From CAIQIA01 sp049317465 (lineage in GTDB: Bacteria; Cyanobacteriota; Cyanobacteriia; PCC-6307; Cyanobiaceae): a stretch of 64,000 bases of DNA. Position 1 is the first letter of the stretch; each line of letters starts with the position of its first letter. This document shows, one piece after another, positions 25,703 through 34,523 of the stretch. The position numbers and the translations under genes are program-made. The notes beneath the pieces were generated by a model. The model was not told the DNA's origin, made no database searches, and worked only from the letters and a program-made list of their open reading frames with translations. The stretch covers positions 1-64,000 of the forward strand of contig JBMOIF010000001.1 in assembly GCA_049317465.1 (NCBI GenBank), in the 5' to 3' direction.

Positions 25703-26197
25703 TCAGGTGCTCGTCTGCATTCCCTGGATCAGAAAGTCGAAGTACGGCGACAGAAGGGCGGCATCCTCGGGGGCGACGAGGTCGATGGAGGCCTCCTTCA
25801 GGCACCGCATCGATTCGACCATCCCCGGCATCGGAACGCCGAGGCTGTTGTACATCTCCCGGGCCCCCACCAGACCGGTGGTCTCGATGAAGGCGGTGCT
25901 GCCCGCCAGCACGGCGTAGCTGACCAAGCGCAGATACCAGGAGAAGTCACGCAGACACTGGGCCCGCTGTTTCTGCCCGTAGGCATTCCCACCGGGGGCC
26001 ACGTACTCGGGACGACGGCTGAAGAGAACCTTCGCCGACTGATCGACGATCTTCCGCTCGTTCTCCGTCAGGATCCTGGCGATGCGGATGCGCTGGGCAC
26101 CGCCGCTGAGGAAGTCGGCCATGCTGCGCAGCTCACCGCTGCTTGGATACCGCAGCTCATCGTCTGCGACGAGAATCAGATCGCGAACAACGCTCAT
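25703..26197 (-). CDS. apcD: allophycocyanin alpha-B chain ApcD
   Basis: A 164-residue phycobiliprotein. MSVVRDLILVADDELRYPSS, APGGNAYGQKQRAQCLRDF (chromophore Cys) and REMYNSLGVPMPGMVES are close to ApcD sequences I recall, as opposed to ApcA or ApcF. ApcD replaces one alpha subunit in the phycobilisome core and passes energy preferentially to photosystem I. The intact gene shows that the organism has phycobilisomes, unlike Prochlorococcus. It is isolated from the other apc genes, as is usual for apcD. It diverges from rlmD. Confidence 0.93.
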   Translation of the reverse strand: MSVVRDLILVADDELRYPSSGELRSMADFLSGGAQRIRIARILTENERKIVDQSAKVLFSRRPEYVAPGGNAYGQKQRAQCLRDFSWYLRLVSYAVLAGSTAFIETTGLVGAREMYNSLGVPMPGMVESMRCLKEASIDLVAPEDAALLSPYFDFLIQGMQTST

Positions 26198-26303
26198 GGC
26201 AGTCCCGGAGCCTGAGGCAGTTTAAGGACCGGGCGGCGACACCCTCCTGTCCTGACGGCGTTTCGCCGTGAGCTGTAACGCGACGGGCTTCTAGGGTGCA
26301 GAA

Positions 26304-27713
26304 GTGACCCGTACCGCCGGCCCCCCTTCCCCGACCCCGGAGCCTTCCGAGGCTGTTCTTGAGCTGGAGATCCGTGATCTCAGCCTCGAGGGCGACGGCA
26401 TCGCCGGCGCCCCGGAGGGGGCTGCGCCCCCTGCCCTGCCGGTCCTGGTTCCCGGTGCTCTTCCGGGGGAACGGGTTCGGGCCTCGATCGCCGGCGAGGG
26501 GCAGCGCTTCCGCCATGGCCAGTTGCAGGCTCTGCTCGTACCCAGTGCCGACCGTCGCCAGCCCCCCTGTCCGGTGGCCGGGACCTGCGGCGGATGCAGC
26601 CTGCAGCACTGGGCCGATGGCGCCCAGGCGGCCTGGAAGGAGCAGCAGCTGCGGCGGACCCTCCAGCGGGTGGGCGGTCTGGCTCCCCCTGTGCGTCCGA
26701 TCCTGGCGGCGGCCACAACCCTGGCCTATCGCAACCGGGCGATCCTGCCCCTGCGCCGGGAGCAGGGGCGGATCCGTGCGGGTTTCTACCGCCGGGGCAG
26801 CCATGAGCTGGTGCCTGTGGAGCGCTGCCCGGTGCTCGATGAGCGCATCGATCGTCTGATCGAACCCCTCTGCCGCGACCTGTCGGACGGGGGCTGGTCC
26901 ACCTACGACGAAGCGACCGGCGAGGGTGTCCTGCGCCATCTGGTCCTGCGGGTGGGGCACCACAGCGGTGATCTGCTCGTCGGTCTGATCGCCGCCAGCG
27001 ACGCCCTGCCGGGTCTCGACGACCTCGCCGGCGCCTGGATGGAACGCTGGCCCGAGGTGGTCGGGGTTGTGCTCAATCTTCAGCCCAGGCCCACCAACGT
27101 CCTGTTCGGTCCCACGGAACGTCTCCTGGCCGGTCGCCCCTGGTTGCTCGACCGCTTCGGTGGCTGCACCGTTCCTGTTGCCCTGGACACGTTTCACCAG
27201 GTGCACACCCCCCAGGCGGAACGGCTGTTGCCCTTGCTGCGGGAAGCCCTCGACCTTCAACCCGGTGACAGGCTGCTGGACGCCTACTGCGGCAGCGCCA
27301 GCCTGAGCCTCCCCCTGCTGACCCCGGGGGTTGACCTCGTCGGTTTCGAGCGCCACCGCACCAGTGTCGAACTGGCAGGTCTGGCCGCCCAGCTCAATGG
27401 CCTTGAGGGCGTGAAGATCCTCGTCGGCCCCGTGGAGCGGCTGCTGCCCGAGTGGCTGCCAGACAGCCGCTGCCTGCTGCTCGACCCCCCCCGCAAGGGC
27501 CTCGAGGCGGCGGTGCGTGCGGCCATCCTCGAGGATCCACCGGAGCGCCTGGCCTACGTCAGCTGCAACCCGGCCACCCTGGCCCGCGACCTGGCCCAGC
27601 TCACCGCCGATGGCCGGTTGACGCTGGACTGGGTCCAGCCGCTTGACTTCTTCCCCCAGACCACCCACTGCGAGGCGGTGGCCTGTCTGGTCAGGAGCGG
27701 AGATCAGCGCTGA
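26304..27713 (+). CDS. rlmD: 23S rRNA (uracil-5-)-methyltransferase, RumA/RlmD type
   Basis: A 469-residue TrmA/RumA-family enzyme. An N-terminal TRAM-like barrel (about 15-75) precedes FeS cysteines in CPVAGTCGGCSLQH and VERCPV, which separate RumA-type from TrmA-type enzymes. The SAM motif is LLDAYCGSASLSLPLL, the DPPRKG motif is LLLDPPRKGLEAAV and the catalytic cysteine is in YVSCNPATLARDL. It methylates a uridine of 23S rRNA. GTG 26304 start. Its 3' end overlaps pheT by 23 bases. Confidence 0.88.
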   Translation: MTRTAGPPSPTPEPSEAVLELEIRDLSLEGDGIAGAPEGAAPPALPVLVPGALPGERVRASIAGEGQRFRHGQLQALLVPSADRRQPPCPVAGTCGGCSLQHWADGAQAAWKEQQLRRTLQRVGGLAPPVRPILAAATTLAYRNRAILPLRREQGRIRAGFYRRGSHELVPVERCPVLDERIDRLIEPLCRDLSDGGWSTYDEATGEGVLRHLVLRVGHHSGDLLVGLIAASDALPGLDDLAGAWMERWPEVVGVVLNLQPRPTNVLFGPTERLLAGRPWLLDRFGGCTVPVALDTFHQVHTPQAERLLPLLREALDLQPGDRLLDAYCGSASLSLPLLTPGVDLVGFERHRTSVELAGLAAQLNGLEGVKILVGPVERLLPEWLPDSRCLLLDPPRKGLEAAVRAAILEDPPERLAYVSCNPATLARDLAQLTADGRLTLDWVQPLDFFPQTTHCEAVACLVRSGDQR

Positions 27714-30123
27714 AACGCTCCACGAGCATCTGCCGCAGGCGTTCCATCACGGGATCCACCTGGTCATCGGTGAGGGTGGCCTCCGGGTCGCGGAACCTCA
27801 GGCGCACGGCCAGGCTGCAGGAGCCATCGGGCACAGGGGTGCCTGTGTACCGATCCAGCAGCTCCACAGCCTCCAGCAGCGAGCCGCCCGCTCTGGCCAG
27901 CTGCTGAGTCACCGCCGCGGCCTCCACGTCGGTGCTGACAACGAAGGCCAGATCCCGTTCGCTGGCGGGCACAACGGGATAGGCGGCAAACGTGGGGATC
28001 AGCCGCGACGGCCGCGTGGCGGCCTTGAGCAGGGGCTCGACCGCCAGATCGAAGACATGGGTCACGCCGTCCAGGTCGAGCCGTTCAGCCTCCGCCGGGT
28101 GCAGAGCGCCGAATCGACCCACCTGCCGCCCTTCGAGGATCAAGCCGGCTGCCCTTCCGGGATGCAGCAGCGGGTCATCGGCCAGACGGCGGTCCTGCAG
28201 GCACAGGCCGACCTCCGCCAGGGCGGCGGCCAGGACGCCCCTGGCCTGCCAGTAATCGGGCTGCCGACCCTGGCCGTTGCTGGTCCAGCGTTCCGAGCGC
28301 CGATCCCCGGTCAGCACGCCGGCCAGGCGCAGCTCCTGGCGGGGACCATCGGGGGTCTGCACGAAGCAGTGGCCGATCTCGAAGCCCCAGAAGCCCGGCC
28401 GGCTGGCCTGGCGGTTGCGCAGGGCAGCCTGCAGCAGGGCCGGCAACAGCTCCTGGCGCAGGCCGCTGGTCTCGGCCAGCAGCGGGTTGTGCAGGCACAC
28501 CTGATCGTGGCGCTCCCCGTCGGTGGGCACCAACGACAGATGACACAGTTCCTGCAGGCCCTGGCTCCGCAGTCCGGCCCGAAGCCGACGCAGCACCATC
28601 TGGGTGGGCTCCAGCCCCCCGGGTTCGACGGGGTCGGGCAGGTGCAGGCCGAAGCGGTCGTAACCGATCAGTCGGGCCACCTCCTCGATCAGATCCACCT
28701 CGCGCTGAAGGTCCTGGGCCCGCGACGGTGGTGGCGTCACGTGCCAGCCGTCCTCGTCGGCGCTGACGTCACAGCCGAGGCGCTCGAGGGTGGCCACCAC
28801 GGTGTCATCCGGGATCGCGGCGAAGGCATCGTCCTCGCTCGGGAGCGGTCCCAGCAGCCGATCGAGGGCCCCACGGCGCAGGGTCACGGCTGATGGTGTG
28901 GCCGGCGCATGACCGCTCCAGTGGCGCTCCAGCACCCTGGCGCCACAGATCTCCTGCAGCAGGGCCACGGCCCGGTCGGCTGCCGCAAGGGTGGCCGCAG
29001 CGGCGACGCCGCGCTCGAACCGGGCCGATGCCTCGGTGCGCAGGCCAATGCCCCGGGCGCTGCGGCGCACGGTGGCGGCGGGGAACACTGCCGCCTCCAG
29101 CACCACCTCCGTGGTGCTCGCGTTCACGGCCGAGCCGAGGCCACCGATCACCCCCGCCAGGGCCACCGGCTCGTCACCGTGGGTGATGACCAATTGCTCA
29201 GGGCCGATCGCCCGCAGCTGCTCATCCAGGGTCTGGAGCGTTTCGCCGTCCCTGCCGACCCTGACGCCGAAGCCACGACCGTCCCCCACCGGCAGGCGCT
29301 GACGGTCATAGGCATGCAGGGGTTGGCCGGTCTCGAGCATCACCAGGTTGGTGATGTCGACCACGGTGTTGATGCTGCGGACGCCGGCCGCTTCCAGCCG
29401 CCGCTGCAGCCAGCCCGGTGAGGGCGCGACGGTCACAGCCTGAAGGTGGGTGAGGGCGATCCCCACCCCATCGGGTGGGGGGTCGGCCAGGGCCTCACCG
29501 ACGCTGACCGGCCCGGGGGGAACGGCCGGTGGGGTCGGCAGCACCGATTCCAGGGCGGCCACCTCACGGGCGATGCCCAGCATGGACAGGCCGTCGGGCC
29601 TGTTGGCCGTGATGGCGAGTTCCAGGATGCGATCGTCGAGGCCCAGCAGGGGGCCCACGGGCTCGCCTGGCGCAGGCAGCCCGACGCCGGCGCCGGCGGC
29701 GACCGCCGCCAGATCCACCAGCCCGCTCGACTCGCTCGCCAGTCCCAGCTCGGCGAGGGAACAGAGCATGCCGTGGCTGTCGACACCCCGCAGGGTGGCG
29801 GGCTTGATCGTCAGATCAACGCTCGGCAGGTGGCTGCCCACCAGGGCGACCGCCACCGTCATGTCCTGGCGCACGTTCGGAGCCCCGCAGACGATCTGCA
29901 GCGGATCAGCGGCGCCGACATCCACCCGGCAGACGCTGAGGCGGTCGGCCGCCGGATGGGGGTCCCGCGTCAGCACCGTGCCCACCACCACTCCGCGGGC
30001 CCTGGCCTCCAGATCCTCATCGGCCTCGACCTCGAAGCCGGCCAGGGAGAGACGTTCCGCCAGCTCCTCCGGAGCGCTGTGAAAGGGCACCAGCTCGCGG
30101 AGCCAGCGCAGCGAGACCCGCAT
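27691..30123 (-). CDS. pheT: phenylalanine--tRNA ligase beta subunit
   Basis: An 810-residue PheT starting MRVSLRWLRELVPF. Domains in order: EMAP/tRNA-binding-like (about 40-150), B3/B4 editing region (about 210-400, MLETGQPLHAYD), B5 and the catalytic-like core containing LIGYDRFGLHLPDPV, and a C-terminal FDX-anticodon domain (FAAYPVVPASERDLAFVV). It pairs with PheS, which is not in this window. ATG 30123 matches the family start. Confidence 0.95.
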   Translation of the reverse strand: MRVSLRWLRELVPFHSAPEELAERLSLAGFEVEADEDLEARARGVVVGTVLTRDPHPAADRLSVCRVDVGAADPLQIVCGAPNVRQDMTVAVALVGSHLPSVDLTIKPATLRGVDSHGMLCSLAELGLASESSGLVDLAAVAAGAGVGLPAPGEPVGPLLGLDDRILELAITANRPDGLSMLGIAREVAALESVLPTPPAVPPGPVSVGEALADPPPDGVGIALTHLQAVTVAPSPGWLQRRLEAAGVRSINTVVDITNLVMLETGQPLHAYDRQRLPVGDGRGFGVRVGRDGETLQTLDEQLRAIGPEQLVITHGDEPVALAGVIGGLGSAVNASTTEVVLEAAVFPAATVRRSARGIGLRTEASARFERGVAAAATLAAADRAVALLQEICGARVLERHWSGHAPATPSAVTLRRGALDRLLGPLPSEDDAFAAIPDDTVVATLERLGCDVSADEDGWHVTPPPSRAQDLQREVDLIEEVARLIGYDRFGLHLPDPVEPGGLEPTQMVLRRLRAGLRSQGLQELCHLSLVPTDGERHDQVCLHNPLLAETSGLRQELLPALLQAALRNRQASRPGFWGFEIGHCFVQTPDGPRQELRLAGVLTGDRRSERWTSNGQGRQPDYWQARGVLAAALAEVGLCLQDRRLADDPLLHPGRAAGLILEGRQVGRFGALHPAEAERLDLDGVTHVFDLAVEPLLKAATRPSRLIPTFAAYPVVPASERDLAFVVSTDVEAAAVTQQLARAGGSLLEAVELLDRYTGTPVPDGSCSLAVRLRFRDPEATLTDDQVDPVMERLRQMLVERFSADLRS

Positions 30124-30137
30124 CGGACCGCCTGAAG

Positions 30138-30166
30138 TTGGGCGGATCCTACCCATCGGCTATAGT
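30138..30166 (+). promoter_or_regulatory. predicted promoter of rpmG-rpsR
   Basis: TTGGGC (30138-30143) and TATAGT (30161-30166) are separated by 17 bases, a good sigma-70 pattern, ending 43 bp before the rpmG start codon. It overlaps nothing but the 5' leader of divergent pheT. Confidence 0.5.
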
Positions 30167-30209
30167 CGAGGATTGTCACACCGCCAATCAGAAGCGGCGC
30201 AACGTCCTT

Positions 30210-30404
30210 ATGGCCAAGAACAAGGGCGTCCGGATCGTGATCACTCTCGAGTGCACCGAATGCCGGTCCAATCCCGCCAAGCGCAGTCCCGGGGTGTCCC
30301 GATACACCACCGAGAAGAACCGTCGCAACACGACGGAGCGTCTGGAGATTAAGAAGTTCTGCCCCCATTGCAACAAGTCGACCAACCACAAAGAAATCAA
30401 GTGA
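30210..30404 (+). CDS. rpmG: 50S ribosomal protein L33
   Basis: A 64-residue L33, starting MAKNKGVRIVITLECTECRS and including NKSTNHKEIK near the end. Two CxxC pairs (CTEC and CPHC) mark the zinc-binding form. It is followed by rpsR 104 bp downstream, the order usual in cyanobacteria and plastids. Confidence 0.97.
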   Translation: MAKNKGVRIVITLECTECRSNPAKRSPGVSRYTTEKNRRNTTERLEIKKFCPHCNKSTNHKEIK

Positions 30405-30408
30405 GATC

Positions 30409-30432
30409 GACGGGTCACGCCTGACCCCCGTC
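30409..30432 (+). promoter_or_regulatory. hairpin between rpmG and rpsR
   Basis: GACGGGTCA (30409-30417) pairs with TGACCCCCGTC (30422-30432) with a small bulge, right after the rpmG stop. It is followed by a pyrimidine-rich stretch (TCGCTCCTTTCTGG). It could attenuate or process the rpmG-rpsR transcript, or be a weak terminator. Confidence 0.35.
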
Positions 30433-30508
30433 TCGCTCCTTTCTGGTCCGATGTCGCCTTGTTCATTTCCTTCGTCTCCCATTCCGTTCCCGTCGTCGTT
30501 TCGTCCCC

Positions 30509-30730
30509 ATGACCAGTTCCTTCTTCAAGAAGCGCCTTTCGCCGATCAAGCCTGGTGATCCCATTGATTACAAGGACATTGATCTCCTCAAGAAGTTCAT
30601 CACCGAACGCGGCAAGCTTCTGCCCCGGCGCATGACCGGTCTCACCGCGAAACAGCAGCGTGATCTCACCCTGTCGGTGAAGCGGGCCCGCATCATGGCC
30701 CTGCTGCCGTTCGTGAACCCCGAAGGCTGA
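30509..30730 (+). CDS. rpsR: 30S ribosomal protein S18
   Basis: A 73-residue S18. The core IDYKDIDLLKKFITERGKLL and the RRMTGLTAKQQRDLTLSVKR motif are diagnostic. It binds the platform of the 30S subunit with S6. The exonuclease gene follows on the same strand. Confidence 0.97.
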   Translation: MTSSFFKKRLSPIKPGDPIDYKDIDLLKKFITERGKLLPRRMTGLTAKQQRDLTLSVKRARIMALLPFVNPEG

Positions 30731-30831
30731 GGCCTCCCCTGGGCGAACGCGTCCTGTCCCGATCGGGTGATCCCTGCCCTGGGGATCTTGTCGGTCTCAC
30801 ACCCCCTGACCAACCACCACGTCTTGCGCTG

Positions 30832-32784
30832 GTGGTCGAGATCAAGCGGGGGCGCGCTGTCCTGCGCCAAAGCGACGACCGCAGCGGTCAGGAACGTCTC
30901 GTTCCCCTGCGGGACCTGTGGCCCCTGCTTGTGCACCCCGCCCGTCCGGACGCTCTCCTGGCGTGTGGACCCCTCGCGCCACCCCTGCTGGCGATGGCCT
31001 GGCAGGCCGCTGATCGCTCCCCGGCAGGAACCAGCTGGTCGCTGCATCAGCTGGTCCGTCTCCTGTACCGCGATCCGACTCCCGAGCAGGGTCTGGCCCT
31101 GTGGCTGGCCCTGGCCGGCCCCCAGGATCTCTTCCGGCTGCGGCGCGATGGCATCACCCTCCGCAGCGCTGCCGACCTGAAGCTGCTGCGGCAGCAGCGG
31201 CGGCACGAGCGTCGCCGCCGGCAGGGTCGCGACGATTTTCTGCAGGCGGTGCGGTTGCGGCAACCCTGGGCTCCACCTGGTGAGGGCCGCGAAGCCCAGG
31301 AGCTCGGCCGCCTGCACGACCTCACCTGCCGGGGGGAAGGTCTCCCCCTCTGGCCCGACTGTCCCGACGACCTGCGCATCGCCCTCGGCCAGGCCCGCTG
31401 CGACGGATCTCCCCAGGCCCTGCGAAGCCTGCTGGTGGACCTGGGGCACTGGGCCGCTGATCTGCCCCTGGCGCTCTCGCGCAGCGTCTGGGGGGGCGGC
31501 TTTTCGCCCGCCTGTCTCGAGGAGGCCGAGGCCCTGGTTCGCTCCGCCGACGAGGAGCGTCCCGGCGATGGGGAACGCCTCGACCTCACCGGTCTGCACA
31601 GCATCAGCATTGATGATCCGGGCACCCGCGAGATCGACGACGCCGTGGCCCTGGAGCGTGGCGACGATGGTGGCGTCGTGATCTGGGTGCATGTGGCCGA
31701 TCCCCATCGGCTGATCACCCCGGGCAGTGCCATTGATGTCGAGGCCCGCCGCCGTGGCACGACCCTGTACCTCAGCGGTGGGATGCAGCCGATGCTGCCC
31801 CTGGTGCTGGGGGCAGGTCCCCTCAGCCTGTCCTCCGGTGGCCGTCGGGCGGCGGTCAGCCTGGGCCTGAGCCTCGATGGCGATGGCACCCTGCGCCAGA
31901 CCCGGCTGGTGCGCAGCTGGATCCGTGTGGCCTACAGCCTCAGCTATGCCGATGCCGATGAGCTGATCGAACTGGCCCCACCGGAGGATCCTGACCTGGC
32001 TTGCCTCGATGCCCTGCTGCGGTCGCGGCGGGAGTGGCGGGCCCGCTCCGGTGCCCTGACGATGGAACAGTCCGAGGGGCGCATCCGTCGGGGCCCGGCC
32101 GGTCCCGAGCTCGTGATCACCGAACCGGGCCCCTCCCGCTCGCTGGTGGCCGAGGCCATGATCCTGGCGGGGGCTGCCGCCGCCGACTGGGCGATCGCCG
32201 CCGGTGTGGCGATGCCGTACCGCTGCCAGGACGGCCATGGCAGCCTCAGCCCCGAGCAGCTTCTGGCCCTGCCCGAGGGCCCCGTGCGCTGGGCGCAGCA
32301 GCGCATCGGACTGGCCCGCAGCCGTCTGCAGCCCCGCCCCGGCCCCCACCGTTCCCTCGGCCTGGGGGCCTACCTGCAGTGGACGTCGCCGATCCGTCGC
32401 TACGGCGATCTGCTCGCCCACCGCCAGTGGCTGGCTGCCAGGGGGGAGCTGGCCGTGCCGGTTCTGTCAGCCGACGAGCTGCTGCCCGAACTGGAGCAGG
32501 TGGACCGGCTGGCGCGGGAGGCGCAGCTGGTGGCCCGGGAGGATCAGCGTCTGGCCCTGCTGCAGTGGCTGGAGGCCGTGCCGCCGTCGGGCCCCGTCCC
32601 CGGTCTGCTCCTGCGCTGGCTGCGTCAGGACCATGGTCTGGGCCTGGTGCGCATCGAGGACTGGGGCATGGACCTCGCTGCCGAGGTCGATGCCGGGGCC
32701 GAGCCGGGGGATGAGCTGCAGCTGGTCGTGGCAGGGGTGAGCAGCCGCCATGACCGTCTCGATCTCAAGGCTCGACGCCGTTGA
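30832..32784 (+). CDS. RNase II/R-family 3'-5' exoribonuclease
   Basis: 650 residues from the first conventional start (GTG 30832). The RNB catalytic block SIDDPGTREIDDAVALERG carries the metal-binding aspartates; later blocks are GTTLYLSGGMQPMLPLVL and LQWTSPIRRYGDLLAHRQW. The C-terminal S1 part is reduced. The same frame is open upstream, and the bases from about 30739 to 30831 read GDLVGL, then PPRLALVVEIKRGRAVL, which looks like the real N-terminal barrel of cyanobacterial homologs. No ATG, GTG or TTG is available there, so the true start may be a CTG (30739 or 30754). It shares its last 20 bases with the convergent oxidoreductase gene. Confidence 0.85.
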   Translation: MVEIKRGRAVLRQSDDRSGQERLVPLRDLWPLLVHPARPDALLACGPLAPPLLAMAWQAADRSPAGTSWSLHQLVRLLYRDPTPEQGLALWLALAGPQDLFRLRRDGITLRSAADLKLLRQQRRHERRRRQGRDDFLQAVRLRQPWAPPGEGREAQELGRLHDLTCRGEGLPLWPDCPDDLRIALGQARCDGSPQALRSLLVDLGHWAADLPLALSRSVWGGGFSPACLEEAEALVRSADEERPGDGERLDLTGLHSISIDDPGTREIDDAVALERGDDGGVVIWVHVADPHRLITPGSAIDVEARRRGTTLYLSGGMQPMLPLVLGAGPLSLSSGGRRAAVSLGLSLDGDGTLRQTRLVRSWIRVAYSLSYADADELIELAPPEDPDLACLDALLRSRREWRARSGALTMEQSEGRIRRGPAGPELVITEPGPSRSLVAEAMILAGAAAADWAIAAGVAMPYRCQDGHGSLSPEQLLALPEGPVRWAQQRIGLARSRLQPRPGPHRSLGLGAYLQWTSPIRRYGDLLAHRQWLAARGELAVPVLSADELLPELEQVDRLAREAQLVAREDQRLALLQWLEAVPPSGPVPGLLLRWLRQDHGLGLVRIEDWGMDLAAEVDAGAEPGDELQLVVAGVSSRHDRLDLKARRR

Positions 32785-34459
32785 TCCGCCACCACGGACC
32801 CCAGGGGTTGGGACAGCCCCTGACCGTGACGCGGCGGCCCCGGTGCCGGGCCAGGCTGGCCCGCACGGACGGTTCGAGGGTGATCAGCGGCCAGCGTCGC
32901 TGACCATCCCAGCCCCACCAGCGTTCCTCCGCCTCCAGGTTCAGTTCGAGGCTGATCGTCTGCTCGCCGGGTTCCGCCGGAGCGGTCGGCAGCGCCGCCG
33001 GATCCACGGGGCGATCGTCGCCGTTGAGGGCGCTGCGTTGATGGTCCTGCCACGACGGGTCGTGCCAGGCCAGGTCAGCCTGGGGAACCACCGCCGCCGG
33101 GGCGCGGCCGTCGCTGATCAGCCGTTCCTGCAGCAGCCGCACCGGCAGCTCGGCCGGCCGCTGCCTCCTTTGCACGGCGAGGGCCGCCGCCTGACCGGCG
33201 GCCTGGCCGATGTTGAGGATCAGTGGTCCGAGGCGGGTGGCGCCGTTGGCCATGTGGGTGACGCTGATCCCCTTGTCCGCCATCAGCAGATTGTCGATGG
33301 CCGGACCGTGGAGGGCACCGAAGGGGATCACGAAGGGGGCGCCGCTCCAGCGTCCGCCCCAGGGCCTGCTGCGGCCGGCCAGGGGCCAGTCGGGGCCTGG
33401 GTAGTGGTGGTCATTGGGGTAGTTCCCCACAGCCACAGCGGTCTGGCGGTGGTCGGCCGGCTCCTGACCGGGCAACAGATCCTGTTCCCTGACCGTGACC
33501 TGGCCCTGCAGGCGGAGGCTCTCGCGCCAGTACGGCTGCAGGGCCAAGCACGCCGGTTCCCCGGGAAAGGCATCCGCAGCCACCAGCGCACCGTCACTGA
33601 TGCCCGCCAGGGCCTCGAGAAAGGCCAGGCTGTGGGAGCGCATCCCCATGAACAGGGCCTGGCGGCGCGCCGGATCCTCCGAAAAGGCAGCGCCCGGGTC
33701 CTCGTGCCAGTCGTTGCCGTCGAGGGGCCAGTTGAGCATCACCAGACCTCCCGGAAGCCGGCCGTAGGCCAGCAGCCGTTCCGCCGAGTGCTGTGCCAGG
33801 GCTCCGGCAAAGGGTGGCGCCAGTGCCCCCGCTGCCGCGGGCTTGGACCCATCGCGCCAGTGGCCCAGCACCACCCACGTGGGGGACTGGACCGGTTGTC
33901 GGCTGAAGAACGGGTCGCTCAGCAGATCGGCGGCCGACGGTGCACTCGGCTCCTGCCAGTGCTCCCGCGGCTCCCAGCCCAGTCGATGCGGCACCCCACC
34001 CACCGCCAGGGCATCGCCCAGTTCCGTGCCGTCCACCAGCAGGTCGAAGCTGACCCGCAGCAGGCCGTCGGCACTTTCAAGGATTGCTGCGGTGAAGCTG
34101 GAACCGGACTGCTCCAGCTGCCGCAGCACCAGGCCGGGCCGCCAGTCGAGCAGAGGTTCAGCCGCCACCCAGCGCTGCAGCACCCGCTCTCCATCGGCTG
34201 GGCGGAACCCGAAGCAACTGACCCAGTTGTGGTCCAGGCCCTCCGGCAGGTCACGGCGCAGCTGCCGCAACAGGGCGCCCCAGAGGCCCGTCTGCCAGGC
34301 GGCGAGTTCGTTGCCGTCCGGGGCCGAGACCCCCGAGGCCGACAGCATTCCCCCCAGCCATGGTCCTGGGGTGGCCAGCAGACAGCCCACACCGCTGCGG
34401 GCGCACTGGAGGGCGGCTCCGGCACCGCCCGTGCCACCGCCGAGCACCAGCACCGGCAC
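32765..34459 (-). CDS. FAD-dependent oxidoreductase (FAD_oxidored type), substrate unknown
   Basis: About 564 residues. The N-terminal dinucleotide motif is VLVLGGGTGGAGAALQCARS, and LVDGTELGDALAVGG and the late block ADKGISVTHMANGATRLGPL are typical of this flavoprotein family. The C-terminal 90 residues are an extra domain I do not recognise. No substrate can be inferred. The start is uncertain: GTG 34459 lies right before the Rossmann strand; GTG 34522 would place the start 2 bases from the metG ATG on the other strand. Confidence 0.75.
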   Translation of the reverse strand: MPVLVLGGGTGGAGAALQCARSGVGCLLATPGPWLGGMLSASGVSAPDGNELAAWQTGLWGALLRQLRRDLPEGLDHNWVSCFGFRPADGERVLQRWVAAEPLLDWRPGLVLRQLEQSGSSFTAAILESADGLLRVSFDLLVDGTELGDALAVGGVPHRLGWEPREHWQEPSAPSAADLLSDPFFSRQPVQSPTWVVLGHWRDGSKPAAAGALAPPFAGALAQHSAERLLAYGRLPGGLVMLNWPLDGNDWHEDPGAAFSEDPARRQALFMGMRSHSLAFLEALAGISDGALVAADAFPGEPACLALQPYWRESLRLQGQVTVREQDLLPGQEPADHRQTAVAVGNYPNDHHYPGPDWPLAGRSRPWGGRWSGAPFVIPFGALHGPAIDNLLMADKGISVTHMANGATRLGPLILNIGQAAGQAAALAVQRRQRPAELPVRLLQERLISDGRAPAAVVPQADLAWHDPSWQDHQRSALNGDDRPVDPAALPTAPAEPGEQTISLELNLEAEERWWGWDGQRRWPLITLEPSVRASLARHRGRRVTVRGCPNPWGPWWRINGVEP

Positions 34460-34523
34460 CCGCAGCTCCCGGGTCGCAGCCAGCGGACGGTCAGACCCGG
34501 GGGCCTTGGGTAGGATCGGCACG

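Noticed and set aside
30767..31180. 137-codon frame overlapping the exonuclease gene start
   Set aside because: Different frame from the RNB homology; lacks any conserved motif.
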